From positions 124,001-188,000 of the forward strand of contig NZ_JADOVG010000007.1 of NCBI RefSeq assembly GCF_015752205.1: DNA of 64,000 nt, written 5' to 3'. The position numbers and the translations under genes are program-made. Below the pieces are notes generated by a model. The model was not told the origin of the DNA, did no database searches, and saw only the letters and a program-made list of their open reading frames with translations. The DNA comes from Polaromonas sp. CG_9.7 (GTDB taxonomy: Bacteria > Pseudomonadota > Gammaproteobacteria > Burkholderiales > Burkholderiaceae_C). Numbering within the stretch: the stretch's first letter is position 1; each line of letters starts with the position of its first letter. Positions 39,074-48,098 of the stretch are shown here, in pieces.

Positions 39074-40762
39074 TCATGCGCCAAACTTGCTGGTAATAGG
39101 ATAACGCCAATCCTTGCCAAAACTCCGGTGGCTCACACGAATGCCTACGGGCGCTTGGCGCCGCTTGTATTCGTTAATACGGATGAGCCGTGCCACCCGC
39201 TCGACCACAGCCCGCTCAAAGCCAGCGTCCACAATGGCATCCACGCTCTGGTCGTTTTCCATGTAGCGTTTCAAAATGGCGTCAAGCACTTCGTAAGGCG
39301 GCAAACTGTCCTGGTCCGTCTGGTCGGCGCGCAGTTCGGCGCTGGGCGGGCGCGTGATGATGCGCTCGGGGATCGGCGCGCTGCATGTACCGTAGGGGTC
39401 GTTTTCGTTGCGCCATTGCGCCAGCCGGAACACTGTGGTTTTCAGCAGGTCCTTGATGACCGCAAAGCCGCCGGCCATGTCGCCATACAGGGTGCAATAG
39501 CCGGTGGCCATCTCGCTCTTGTTGCCGGTGGTCAGGACGATGGAGCCGAATTTGTTTGACAGCGCCATTAAGAAAACGCCGCGGATGCGCGCCTGGATGT
39601 TTTCCTCGGTGGTGTCCTCGGGCAGCCCCTTGAATTCGCCGGCCAGCGAGGCTTTGAAGGCTTCAAATTCGGGAATGATCGAGATTTCGTCGTAACGTAC
39701 GCCCATGCGTTCGGCCATGTCACGCGCATCGATCCAGGAAATATCGGCCGTGTAGGGGGATGGCATCATCACCGTGCGCACCTTGTCTGGCCCCAGCGCA
39801 TCAACCGCAATGGCCAGCACCAGAGCCGAATCGATGCCGCCCGACAGCCCCAGAATCGCGCCGGGAAAGCCGTTCTTGCCAAGATAGTCGCGCACGCCCA
39901 GCACCAGTGCATCCCACAGGTCGGCCTCGGGGCTGCGCAAGGGCACGCTTTCTGCTACCATTTCAATAGCGCCTTGCACCCGTCCCGCCTGCGCAAAGAA
40001 CAGTTTTTCCTTGAAACTCTCGGCGCGGCCGGCAAGCGAGCCATCGGCCTGCAGGGCAAACGAATGGCCTTCAAAAACGATTTCGTCCTGTCCGCCAACC
40101 AGGTGTGCGTACACCAGCGGCAGACCGGTCGCCAGGCAGCGTCCGCGCATCATCAGTTCGCGCTCGCTGCCTTTGCCAACGTGGAACGGCGAAGCATTGA
40201 TCACCACCAGCAACTCGGCACCGGCCTGCCTGGCCAGTCGCGCCGGTTCCTCGAACCAAGCGTCTTCGCAGATCAACAGGCCGATGCTGACAGCACCAAC
40301 CCCTTCTCCGGCCTGAAATACGCAGGTGCCTTGTCCTGGCGTGAAATAGCGGCGCTCGTCGAACACCTGGTAGTTGGGCAGTTCGCGCTTGGCATAGGTA
40401 TCAATGACGCGGCCTTCGCGCAATACCCGGGCGGCATTATGACGTTGCTGCACCGCCACGCTGCGGGTGCGCAGGCCGAGTCCGCTGTCGCCGTGCGTGG
40501 GCGTGCCGACCACGACAGTCAGGCCTTTTAACCCGGCCAGTTCACGGGCCACGAGATTCACGGCATCATCACAGGCTTGGATAAACGATGTCCGCAAAAA
40601 CAGGTCTTCGGCTGCATACCCGCATATTGCCATTTCCGGCGTCAGTACCAGCCGGGCACCCTGTTGGTAGGCGGTGCGGGCAGCGGCGATAATTTTTTGC
40701 GCATTGCCCGTCATGTCGCCGACACAGTAGTTCAATTGGGCAACGCAGATTTTGAGTGACAT
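39074..40762 (-). CDS. nadE: Glutamine-dependent NAD+ synthetase
   Basis: NadE converts deamido-NAD to NAD with glutamine as nitrogen donor. The 562-residue two-domain protein starts MSLKICVAQLNYCVGDM. The N-terminal amidase domain carries the Glu-Lys-Cys triad (Glu in LTPEMAICGY, Cys in LLICEDAWFE). The C-terminal ATP-pyrophosphatase has LGLSGGIDSALVLAIA and the TGNKSEMATGYCTLYGD loop. ATG 40762 is used; a 17-codon extension has no support. The interdomain stretch (about residues 249-270) is encoded by a palindromic-repeat sequence. glnB follows. Confidence 0.97.
   Translation of the reverse strand: MSLKICVAQLNYCVGDMTGNAQKIIAAARTAYQQGARLVLTPEMAICGYAAEDLFLRTSFIQACDDAVNLVARELAGLKGLTVVVGTPTHGDSGLGLRTRSVAVQQRHNAARVLREGRVIDTYAKRELPNYQVFDERRYFTPGQGTCVFQAGEGVGAVSIGLLICEDAWFEEPARLARQAGAELLVVINASPFHVGKGSERELMMRGRCLATGLPLVYAHLVGGQDEIVFEGHSFALQADGSLAGRAESFKEKLFFAQAGRVQGAIEMVAESVPLRSPEADLWDALVLGVRDYLGKNGFPGAILGLSGGIDSALVLAIAVDALGPDKVRTVMMPSPYTADISWIDARDMAERMGVRYDEISIIPEFEAFKASLAGEFKGLPEDTTEENIQARIRGVFLMALSNKFGSIVLTTGNKSEMATGYCTLYGDMAGGFAVIKDLLKTTVFRLAQWRNENDPYGTCSAPIPERIITRPPSAELRADQTDQDSLPPYEVLDAILKRYMENDQSVDAIVDAGFERAVVERVARLIRINEYKRRQAPVGIRVSHRSFGKDWRYPITSKFGA
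39954..40018 (+). repeat. Palindromic repeat copy inside nadE (core 39954-39970)
   Basis: The core GCTAC-N7-ATAGC (one base changed) is followed by a flank with TTGCACC, TGCGCAAAG and a T-rich end, as in intergenic copies. It lies within nadE in the stretch between the amidase and synthetase domains. The nadE frame, read on the opposite strand, stays open. Confidence 0.6.
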
Positions 40763-40797
40763 GTGGAAACCGAACCCTGAAAAACGCCAAGAAACAC

Positions 40798-42084
40798 GTG
40801 AAAAAAAACTCAAACGATTATGTCATTCGCATTCTGGATTCGCCGCTGGCTGTGAATGCCGGTGAGTGGAATGGTTTACTGGCCGCACAAAGCCCGGCCG
40901 GCATCCTGAACCCTTTTATGCGCCACGAGTACCTGGCCGCGCTGCACACCAGCGGCAGCGCTACACCGAAAACCGGCTGGACGCCCCGCTTTGTCACACT
41001 CTGGCAGGGCGACACGCTGGTAGGCGCCTGCGCCCTGTATCTCAAGGCGCATTCCTATGGCGAATATGTTTTTGATTGGGCCTGGGCCAATGCCTATGCA
41101 CAAAACGGCCTGGACTATTACCCCAAGGCACTGATCGCCGTGCCGTTCACGCCGGTTCCCGGCGCACGGCTGCTGGCACGCGATGCGGCGGAGCGAGCGC
41201 TGCTGGTCAAGGCACTGGTGGCCTGGTGCGATGAGGAAAAACTGTCTTCCATGCATGTGTTGTTTGCCGACGAAGACGATGTGAAGGCCTGCGAGGACGC
41301 AGGGTTGATGCTGCGTCACACGGTGCAGTTTCACTGGACTGCCCCGCCTACCGGCTACCGCGACTTCGACGACTTCCTGATGACACTGAGCCAGGAAAAG
41401 CGCAAGAAAATCCGCCAGGAACGCCGCAAGGTGCGGGACGCGGGCATCACTTTTCGCTGGTCGCTGGGAGCGCAGATTTCAAGCGCCGACTGGGATTTCT
41501 TCTACCTCTGTTATGAACGCACCTACCTGGAACATGGCAATGCGCCTTATCTGAGCCGCGACTTCTTTCATTGCATGGAGCGCAGCATGCCGGAGAACTG
41601 GCTGCTCTTCGTGGCAGAACATGATGGCGCCGCCATTGCTACGAGTTTGATAGCAGTCAACTACTGCCCTGACTGCGCAAGCGGAACTTTTGATGCGAAA
41701 AATCTCACATCGGCAAAAGACAGCATGGAGAATCCGCTTTTTCAGGGGCTGACCGCTTATGGGCGTTACTGGGGCGCATTGGCACGGGTCGACTGCCTGC
41801 ACTTCGAGGCGTGCTATTACCAGCCCATCGAATGGTGCATTGCGCATGGCTTTCAAAGTTTTGAAGGCGGCGCCCAGGGCGAGCACAAGATGGCGCGCGC
41901 GCTCCTTCCCGTCAAGACCACCAGCGCACACTGGCTGGCGCACCCGTCTTTTGCCGACGCCGTCGAACGTTTCCTGGAACGCGAAGGTGCGGGCATCGAC
42001 CATTACCTGGAAGACCTTGAGCGGCGCAGCCCCTTCAAGGCACACGCTCCTCAGCCCCCTTCTGATTCGAGAATGCCCTCATGA
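40798..42084 (+). CDS. FemAB-like GNAT-family protein (DUF482/PF04339 type)
   Basis: The protein of about 428 residues is of the FemAB-like acyltransferase family, annotated as probable peptidoglycan or GNAT-related; the true substrate is unknown. Recognisable features are PFMRHEYLAALHTSGSA near the start, QEKRKKIRQERRKVRDAG in the middle, and YYQPIEWCIAHGFQSFEGGAQGEHKMARALLP near the end, with family-typical GlyGlyAla residues. I use the GTG at 40798; the frame reaches a GTG at 40756, which would overlap the divergent nadE start. Residues about 281-305 come from a repeat-like sequence. It overlaps the next gene by 4 bases. Confidence 0.83.
   Translation: MKKNSNDYVIRILDSPLAVNAGEWNGLLAAQSPAGILNPFMRHEYLAALHTSGSATPKTGWTPRFVTLWQGDTLVGACALYLKAHSYGEYVFDWAWANAYAQNGLDYYPKALIAVPFTPVPGARLLARDAAERALLVKALVAWCDEEKLSSMHVLFADEDDVKACEDAGLMLRHTVQFHWTAPPTGYRDFDDFLMTLSQEKRKKIRQERRKVRDAGITFRWSLGAQISSADWDFFYLCYERTYLEHGNAPYLSRDFFHCMERSMPENWLLFVAEHDGAAIATSLIAVNYCPDCASGTFDAKNLTSAKDSMENPLFQGLTAYGRYWGALARVDCLHFEACYYQPIEWCIAHGFQSFEGGAQGEHKMARALLPVKTTSAHWLAHPSFADAVERFLEREGAGIDHYLEDLERRSPFKAHAPQPPSDSRMPS
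41638..41705 (+). repeat. Palindromic repeat copy inside the FemAB-like gene (core 41638-41654)
   Basis: The core is GCTAC-N7-ATAGC, followed by a flank with the TGCGCAAGCGG, TTTTGATG and AAAAATCT segments found in other copies. The encoded residues include SLIAVNYCPDCASG and the frame stays open. Confidence 0.6.
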
Positions 42085-42410
42085 GTGAAAAAACTGCCCC
42101 CTACACCCTCCGGATGGTGGACGCCACCGGCATCAGCGCTGCCGAACGCAGCGCTGCCGAACTGCGTTTTCGCATGGCGCTGGAAGATGGCGTCGGCGGC
42201 CGCGAACTGGTTGTGCCCACGCTGCAGGCCTGCATGCTGGCGCGGTCACTCACCGGCCAGCTGACGCCCGAAGAACTGGCGCATGCCGACCATGATGCAG
42301 AGCGCGAAGTGATCGCGCTGTGGGAAAGCGCCGAGGACCAGGCCATCATGACAGCCCTGAAACCACTGAGCCGCGACACGGGCAATGCACGTTTCGAAAT
42401 CAGCCTCTGA
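42081..42410 (+). CDS. Hypothetical protein, small, soluble
   Basis: This 109-residue protein has no hydrophobic segment and is mostly helical in pattern: AERSAAELRFRMALEDGVGG, VVPTLQACMLARSLTGQLTPEELAHADHDAE, then IALWESAEDQ. I do not recognise a domain. Its ATG overlaps the stop of the FemAB-like gene, so translation is coupled. It is followed, after a repeat copy, by the PD-(D/E)XK-like gene. Confidence 0.7.
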   Translation: MSEKTAPYTLRMVDATGISAAERSAAELRFRMALEDGVGGRELVVPTLQACMLARSLTGQLTPEELAHADHDAEREVIALWESAEDQAIMTALKPLSRDTGNARFEISL

Positions 42411-42432
42411 ACATCAGTGATGCACTTTTACC

Positions 42433-42490
42433 GCTTCTTTATCGATAGCTGCTTATGCCCGCGCGGATTGCGCAAAACGCTTTTCTGACC
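42433..42490 (+). repeat. Dispersed palindromic repeat, copy 6 (core 42433-42449)
   Basis: The core GCTTC-N7-ATAGC is followed by the family flank (TGCTTATGCCCGC, TTGCGCAAAACGC, TTTTCTGACC). An ATG at 42455 lies inside the flank and is therefore a poor choice as the start of the next gene. Confidence 0.7.
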
Positions 42491-43291
42491 ATGAATTGCG
42501 TGTCCAGCCCCGAAAATTCTTTGCCCGCAGCAATCGCGCCTTTGGCAGAAGCTGTCGTTCAACCGGTCATCCCGCTTGGCCGCACCCATGCCCGGCGGCT
42601 GCGCGAGATTTACCGCTCGGCTGGCTGGCCCTGCCAGGACATGGTCGAGATCGAACTGCTGGCCGGCGGCATGCTGGAGCGCGTCGCCGGTCCAGCCGGC
42701 CACGAAACCCTGCGCGTGAGTGATGCGGGCGTTGCCTGGCTGGCGGCCACATTGGCCGTCAACCGCTCGTCCCTGTCGGCGCATGAAGCGCTGGTGGAAC
42801 GCGTGGCTTGCGAAATGGTGCGCGCCGGCCGCATCGCCTGGCGTACCCTGAGCCTACGAGCGCAACTGCCACCAGCCGCAGAAGGCGAAAAGGCCCGATG
42901 GTGCATGGTGCGGCCTGACGTGTTCTCAATCCGCAACACCACAGTCGAGACCTACCTGGAGCCAATCGTTCACGAGATCAAGGTCAAGCGCTCGGACCTG
43001 CTCGGTGACTTGCGCCGGCCCGACAAGCGAGGCGCCTACCTCGACCTGGGCGGCGAATGCTGGTACGTGCTGGGCTGCGACGCCAAAGGCCGGCCGATTG
43101 GCGCAGCCGATGAAATTCCTGTCGAATGCGGCGTGATGCAGCTTGAAAACGACCGTCTGGTGGTGAGCCGGGCCGCACCGCGACGTGCAAGGCAAAACCT
43201 GCCGCTGGGCGTTTGGATGGCGCTGGCCAAGGCAACGCCAGTGGCTGGAGTGAACGATGGCGTGCAGGGCCTGCTTGGCGAGTGCGGCTAG
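42491..43291 (+). CDS. Putative PD-(D/E)XK nuclease-like protein with N-terminal winged-helix-like domain
   Basis: The protein of about 266 residues has an N-terminal part that looks like a winged helix (THARRLREIYRSAGWPCQDM, LLAGGMLERV, LRVSDAGVAWL). A C-terminal part has the pattern of PD-(D/E)XK nucleases: ProAsp at about 142-143, then HEIKVK with Glu162 and Lys164, then YLDLGGECWYVLG. The latter resembles MmcB-like DNA-repair proteins. Catalytic activity is not shown. The ATG at 42491 is preferred because the one at 42455 lies in a repeat. It follows the FemAB-like gene and the 109-residue gene on the same strand. Confidence 0.7.
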   Translation: MNCVSSPENSLPAAIAPLAEAVVQPVIPLGRTHARRLREIYRSAGWPCQDMVEIELLAGGMLERVAGPAGHETLRVSDAGVAWLAATLAVNRSSLSAHEALVERVACEMVRAGRIAWRTLSLRAQLPPAAEGEKARWCMVRPDVFSIRNTTVETYLEPIVHEIKVKRSDLLGDLRRPDKRGAYLDLGGECWYVLGCDAKGRPIGAADEIPVECGVMQLENDRLVVSRAAPRRARQNLPLGVWMALAKATPVAGVNDGVQGLLGECG

Positions 43292-43712
43292 GGCGCAAAC
43301 CGAGGTGGACCCGGTCATTCGGCCCAGTTAACAAGTTTTTCAAGTGGCTTGTGCGGTATCAGCTGCCTTGGCCCACGGCGCTTGCATTTGGCTGAAGATT
43401 TGCGTGCAGCGTATTTTCAATAGCCAAACCTGGCGGCCCCGTACGATGGAGAGTTTGCGAAAAAGTGCGTATTGATCCTATTTTCTGTCACGGCCTGAAT
43501 TTTGCCGAGTTGGGTGCCCATGCATCAATGTCCATGCGGCCTGGAAGCGCAAGATTGGCGGCAGTCCCCAATCAGGGCAAGTAGTGCGCTTTGCGCAATT
43601 CTCAGGCAACCTTAAGCAACAGCGGCCAGAATCTGGATTTGACTGGCGCCACAAGGCAATCTTTGCATCTCGATTCCGGGCATGCGTTCGCTGCCCTGCA
43701 AGAACAACTCCC
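43292..43712. other. Gap with a possible degraded repeat copy
   Basis: This is a 421-bp stretch without a convincing gene. Around 43370-43424 there is a degraded copy of the palindromic repeat (minus orientation; one ATAGC arm at 43420-43424 and an altered second arm). The rest shows no terminator or recognisable fragment. The promoter for the CDF transporter gene must lie near its right end. Confidence 0.45.
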
Positions 43713-44681
43713 ATGAACTTCAACGACCTCGCCGACGATCCCGAAGACGCTCAACACACCCCGGCCGAGCGCGCGACAGCCGCTTCACGCAGCACCTGGG
43801 TCAGCGTGGCGGTCAACATCGTCCTGTCCGCTGCTCAGATTGGTGTTGGCATCCTGTCGAAATCCCAGGCACTGGTAGCAGACGGCATACATTCGCTGTC
43901 TGACCTGGTCTCTGATTTCGTGGTGCTATTTGCCGGACACCATAGCAAAAAGGATGCAGATACCGACCACCCGTATGGCCACCAGCGCTTTGAAACCGCC
44001 GCATCGTTGGCGCTGGGTGTGATTCTGCTGGCCGTGGGCGGCGGCATGCTGTCGTCGGCGGTGGGCAAGCTGCAGTCGCCAGAGACCGTGCCGCAGGTGC
44101 ATGCCAGCGCGCTATGGGTCGTGGGTGGTGCCCTGATTGCCAAGGAATCCCTGTTTCGCTACATGCTGGCTGTGGCCAAGCGCGTCAAGTCAAGCATGCT
44201 GGTGGCCAATGCCTGGCATGCACGGTCGGACGCAGCTTCGTCGCTGGTCGTGGGCATCGGCATCATTGGAAACCTGGCGGGCTACCCGATACTCGATCCG
44301 ATTGCAGCGCTGATTGTCGGCTTCATGGTCGCCAAAATGGGCTGGAGCTTTGGCTGGGACGCCATGCACGACCTGATGGACCGCGCCGTGAACGAGCAGG
44401 AAGTCGAGGCAATTCGGCGTACGCTGGTGGAAACACCCGGCGTCAGGAATGTGCATGACGTGCGCACCCGCAAGATGGGCGACATGATCGTGGTCGATGC
44501 GCATATCGAGGTTGATGCACTGATCACGGTGGAAGCCGGCCATGACATTGCCGTCAGAGCGCAGCAGCGCGTGCTCCAGCGACACCGGGTGCTGAACCTG
44601 ATGACACACGTAGACCCCTGGCGCCGTCCCGACCGGGACCATGGGCCGCCAATTCAATCTGCGCCTGTCGTCACGCCTTGA
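43713..44681 (+). CDS. Cation diffusion facilitator family transporter
   Basis: The 322-residue inner-membrane transporter of the CDF family exports divalent metals such as Zn, Fe, Co or Cd in exchange for protons. About six hydrophobic segments are present. Metal-site residues appear in LVADGIHSLSDLVSDF (HxxxD type) and ANAWHARSDAASSLVV (HxxxD). A cytoplasmic ferredoxin-like domain follows with MGDMIVVDAHIEVD. The ATG at 43713 gives the usual start; the frame extends 43 codons upstream without resemblance. The stop overlaps a frame leading into the next gene. Confidence 0.93.
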   Translation: MNFNDLADDPEDAQHTPAERATAASRSTWVSVAVNIVLSAAQIGVGILSKSQALVADGIHSLSDLVSDFVVLFAGHHSKKDADTDHPYGHQRFETAASLALGVILLAVGGGMLSSAVGKLQSPETVPQVHASALWVVGGALIAKESLFRYMLAVAKRVKSSMLVANAWHARSDAASSLVVGIGIIGNLAGYPILDPIAALIVGFMVAKMGWSFGWDAMHDLMDRAVNEQEVEAIRRTLVETPGVRNVHDVRTRKMGDMIVVDAHIEVDALITVEAGHDIAVRAQQRVLQRHRVLNLMTHVDPWRRPDRDHGPPIQSAPVVTP

Positions 44682-44812
44682 GCGCGGTCGAAGGCGATGC
44701 TCAGTCGCCCGCCGCCTACAGCATCCGTGAGTTCAGGCCGACGATGGCACTGGCAGGCACTTGGCAAACTGGTCGGGAAAATGCACTTGATATTTCAAGG
44801 CCACTAAAAACC

Positions 44813-45970
44813 ATGAACCTTCAACATTTCTATCAGCTTGCCAAAAAATCTGTCGTCGCCTGGATCGACGATTACGCGCCCAGCATGGGTGCAGCCATTT
44901 CCTACTACACGGTATTTTCGATTGCACCGCTGATGATCATCGTGATTGCAGTGGCCGGCTTTGTCTGGGGACGCGAAGCCGTCCAGGGTGAAATCGTCGG
45001 CCAGTTGTCCGGCCTGATCGGCAAGGAAGGTGCCCAGGGCATTCAGGCATTGATCGAAAGCGCCAGTCAGCCCACGCAGGGGCTGGTTGCCACGGCTATC
45101 AGCATCGTGGTGCTGGTGATCGGTGCGACCACGGTTTTTGCCGAATTGCAAAGTGCCCTGGACCGGATCTGGCAGGCGCCCAAGGCACCCCAGGTGTCAG
45201 GCATCTGGGCCATCGTTCGCAGCCGCTTGCTGTCACTCGGTTTCATTTTGGGTCTGGGCTTTTTGCTGCTGGTGTCGCTGGTCAGCGGCGCTGCCCTGGC
45301 TGCTTTTGGCAGCTGGATCGGCAGGCTGCTGCCCGGCTGGGAAAACCTGCTTTTCGTCATCAACATCGTGTTTTCCATCGGCATTGCGACGGTCTTGTTT
45401 GCGATGATTTTCAAGGTCATGCCGCAGGTCAAGGTGGGATGGCGTGACGTATGGACAGGGGCATTGGTCACTGCCGTACTGTTCGAGGTGGGCAAGTGGC
45501 TGATCAGCCTGTACATCGGCAAAAGCAGCATCACCTCCTCCTTCGCTGCCGCAGGCTCGCTGGTGGTACTGCTGGTGTGGGTGTATTACTCGGCTCAGAT
45601 TTTCCTGCTCGGCGCTGAATTCACCTGGGTATTTGCCAATGAACATGGTTCGCTGGCCGGTCAGCAAAAGCCAGAAACCGGCACCCTTGCGGCGCGATCT
45701 TCTGACTCAGCCAGCCGGCAGGACCAGAATCATCAGCCAGCCAGTAATTTGCCTGACCTGCCCTTGCGGGACGATCTGGTCGTCATCGGCCCGCTTTCGT
45801 CCCGCCCTGCCCCGGTCGACAGCGCGTTCAGCCCGAAAGCGCCGCGCCCTGTCAGCCTGAAGGAACGGGCCGTTGTGTACGCGGGCAGTGCGGCTGCCTA
45901 CCTGGCGTTGCGCTTGTTGTTCAAGCGCAAAGGGAAAGGCCGAAAACGCACCGGCTTGCCTGGCGCCTGA
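44813..45970 (+). CDS. YihY/BrkB family membrane protein
   Basis: The protein of about 385 residues has roughly six hydrophobic segments and the family core: AKKSVVAWIDDYAPSMGAAISYYTVFSIAPLMIIV at the start, FAELQSALDRIWQ in the middle, and SSITSSFAAAGSLVVLLVWVYYSAQIFLLGAEFTWVFA. A hydrophilic tail of about 85 residues ends in a basic cluster (FKRKGKGRKRTG). Family function is not settled, though once annotated as RNase BN by mistake. The ATG at 44813 is preferred; the frame is open further back to 44678. Confidence 0.92.
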   Translation: MNLQHFYQLAKKSVVAWIDDYAPSMGAAISYYTVFSIAPLMIIVIAVAGFVWGREAVQGEIVGQLSGLIGKEGAQGIQALIESASQPTQGLVATAISIVVLVIGATTVFAELQSALDRIWQAPKAPQVSGIWAIVRSRLLSLGFILGLGFLLLVSLVSGAALAAFGSWIGRLLPGWENLLFVINIVFSIGIATVLFAMIFKVMPQVKVGWRDVWTGALVTAVLFEVGKWLISLYIGKSSITSSFAAAGSLVVLLVWVYYSAQIFLLGAEFTWVFANEHGSLAGQQKPETGTLAARSSDSASRQDQNHQPASNLPDLPLRDDLVVIGPLSSRPAPVDSAFSPKAPRPVSLKERAVVYAGSAAAYLALRLLFKRKGKGRKRTGLPGA

Positions 45971-46338
45971 CGGAAAAAATCCATGGCGCCAAGAAAACCT
46001 TCAGTCGTTCTGTGTGTTCAGGCCGCAGTGTTAAAAATCCGGGATTCACCCACGGCCTGCCGGCGCAAAAACGGGTCCACTGGAAGCGAGGCATTCATGA
46101 AGTGCGAAGTGGGCTGGCAGCATGCTGGCCTTCATTGAACGCATTGGTGCCGGTCTCCAAACTGTTTTTTGTTATTAAACAGGCGGCACGCGCTTGTGTC
46201 CATTGCCTGAGCAGCTATGAATCCTGTAGCAAAATCTGTAGCTCACTTTGCGCGCCGCCTGGTAAAGCAAGCATTATTTGACCCATGGCTCGCAGTTGGA
46301 CTTGTCTGCACATGCAACCGGTGCAGGCGGCCACCAGG
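45971..46338. other. Gap between converging genes, with one repeat
   Basis: The 368-bp region holds a repeat copy at about 46165-46230 and no recognisable gene. Short open frames here lack family resemblance. Confidence 0.5.
46165..46230 (-). repeat. Dispersed palindromic repeat, copy 7 (core 46214-46230)
   Basis: GCTAT and GTAGC arms, 7 bases apart, have a leftward flank carrying GCTGCTCAGGC, ACAAGCGCG and a T-rich end. It lies between the BrkB-like gene and the DUF6817-like gene. Confidence 0.65.
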
Positions 46339-47436
46339 TCAATGACTGGCAGCGCGCAATGCCAGGTTGTTGAGCTTGTCCAGACGTTCCGGCCAGTTTC
46401 GTGTCTGCGCGCCCTGCAGCAGGATGCGGCCCCAGGCCAGCCAAGCATCCCAGCCAATGCGCTTGTCCCATGACGTTCCCCAACATGCCAGCATCTGCAG
46501 CCCGCTGGCGGCGGCGGCTTCGGCGCGCTCAAATTCACCGACCGTCAGGTACAACTGTGCCAGCACGATCTGTGGCTCGCCGACCCACGGATTGAGCGCC
46601 ACAGCCTGTTCGAGCACCGCGGTTGCCGCGTCGGCATCCACCAGCGGCTGGTCCTGCTGAATCACCGACCAGTACAGCGACAGGGCTGCCGCTTCGTCAC
46701 GCGGTGTCAACAGGTTGCGGCATTGGTCAAACACCGGCGGCATGGGCAGCAGGCCTTCGAGGGCCGGATGGCGAAGCGCTGCGCCAAGTTGGGCTGCCTG
46801 CGTGACCATGCGAGACGTTGGCCGCATCGGACCAGGCCAAAGCGACGCCGCCCAATGCACTGGCGCCGCCAGCGTGTTGCGGTGGTCGGGGTATCGCGAA
46901 AAGATGTCGTCCTGCCAGCTGTACCACTGCTCGGCGGTGTCAGCCATGGTGAGAACAGTGAAGGCCGCCACTTCTTCGGGCGCCAGCCGCTGCGCCTGTC
47001 CATCGCCCTGAAGCAGCAGGCTGCCATCGGCCGCCATGCCGCCTTGAAGCACAGCCTGCACAAAGCGGGTCCGCGACATGGTGCAAAACAGATGCACCAA
47101 GCGCTCCGCTTCTTCGCCGATCAATTCGCGCACACGGGCGCGCTCGCTGGCCGGGTCAAACTTCACCAGGTCAACATAGGCGTTGCCGTACACGCTATGC
47201 AGCAGACCCAGCATCCGCACATGCACCGGTTGCTGCCAGAGCGTCAGAGTGCGTGCCACGCCCTGCAAATGATGGCGAAAGGTGCCGGCCTTGTGCCAGT
47301 CCTGGCCCACATTGCGCGCCAGCACGGTGGGCACCACAGGACCCAGGTCGACATCGTGGGTCAGCCATTCTTCGTCAAGCAGTGTCACGGCTCGTTCAAA
47401 CAGGGTGTTGTCAAGGGAATGAAATTCAGGATTCAT
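46339..47436 (-). CDS. DUF6817/HD-like protein with C-terminal repeat region
   Basis: The 365-residue soluble protein has an N-terminal region with histidine pairs in TFRHHLQGVARTLTLWQ and GLLHSVYGNAYVDL (about residues 52-90), a pattern I associate with the DUF6817 family. It is reminiscent of HD-type metal sites. The C-terminal third has helical TPR-like features (EPQIVLAQLYLTVGEFERAEAAAASG). Function is unknown; an HD-type phosphohydrolase role is only a guess. It stands alone, converging on the BrkB-like gene. Confidence 0.68.
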   Translation of the reverse strand: MNPEFHSLDNTLFERAVTLLDEEWLTHDVDLGPVVPTVLARNVGQDWHKAGTFRHHLQGVARTLTLWQQPVHVRMLGLLHSVYGNAYVDLVKFDPASERARVRELIGEEAERLVHLFCTMSRTRFVQAVLQGGMAADGSLLLQGDGQAQRLAPEEVAAFTVLTMADTAEQWYSWQDDIFSRYPDHRNTLAAPVHWAASLWPGPMRPTSRMVTQAAQLGAALRHPALEGLLPMPPVFDQCRNLLTPRDEAAALSLYWSVIQQDQPLVDADAATAVLEQAVALNPWVGEPQIVLAQLYLTVGEFERAEAAAASGLQMLACWGTSWDKRIGWDAWLAWGRILLQGAQTRNWPERLDKLNNLALRAASH

Positions 47437-47570
47437 TGGTTCTCCATGGTGGAAACAGTCGGTTTTCAGGCCCCGCGCGACGTATGACGCTGCAAGGCCC
47501 TCCAGATTCGCTGTTCATTGTGACCCGTGAAGCCAAGCCGTGGGACAAACACTGGATTCGCAAAGCAGCG

Positions 47571-48098
47571 CTAGATGTCGCGCTCGGCAATCGCCGCTAC
47601 GGCCAGCCGCTCGCTTTCACGCAGGAAGTGCTTCGCCTTTTCAGGGCCGTGCCTTTTTTCAATTGCCTTGCCAATCGGCTCGATCAATGCCTTCAACTCC
47701 AGCAGCGTTGAGGCCCGTTCAATGCGAAGCTGGTGGATGAAACCGCGAAGCCCGAGCAAGGCTTTGGTTTGCTCGACCAGGTAGCCATACAGCGCATTGA
47801 ATCGTTCAAGCTTGCGGGTTGGCGTGGCCGTCACGGGTGTCACCGGTTCGGTCGGGGTCGATTTTTTCCCCTCGACCGGTGTGGCGCTGCCCTTGAATTT
47901 ACGGTCAATGAAGCCACCGTGCAACAAAATTTCCAGCCCATCGACCGGCAAATTGGCCTCCTGGATCAGCCGGTTGACTTCGTCCGACTCGCGCACGCTG
48001 TCCACCAGTATCAAGATACCGACCAGCCTCGCATCCAGGCTGTGCGTGGGGGCCAGCAGTTCATTCATGCCCTTTTCTGTCTTTTTATAAACGGCCAT
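47571..48098 (-). CDS. Hypothetical protein, helical
   Basis: The roughly 175-residue protein begins MAVYKKTEKGMNELL, has a central LVDSVRESDEVNRLIQEANL and LEILLHGGFIDRKFKG, then a Pro/Thr-rich linker (TPTEPVTPVTATPT). It ends with two amphipathic helices. The first third looks like a small helical module that occurs in other Comamonadaceae proteins, but I cannot name it. No hydrophobic helix or catalytic motif is seen. The ATG at 48098 is preferred over in-frame upstream starts. Confidence 0.65.
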   Translation of the reverse strand: MAVYKKTEKGMNELLAPTHSLDARLVGILILVDSVRESDEVNRLIQEANLPVDGLEILLHGGFIDRKFKGSATPVEGKKSTPTEPVTPVTATPTRKLERFNALYGYLVEQTKALLGLRGFIHQLRIERASTLLELKALIEPIGKAIEKRHGPEKAKHFLRESERLAVAAIAERDI

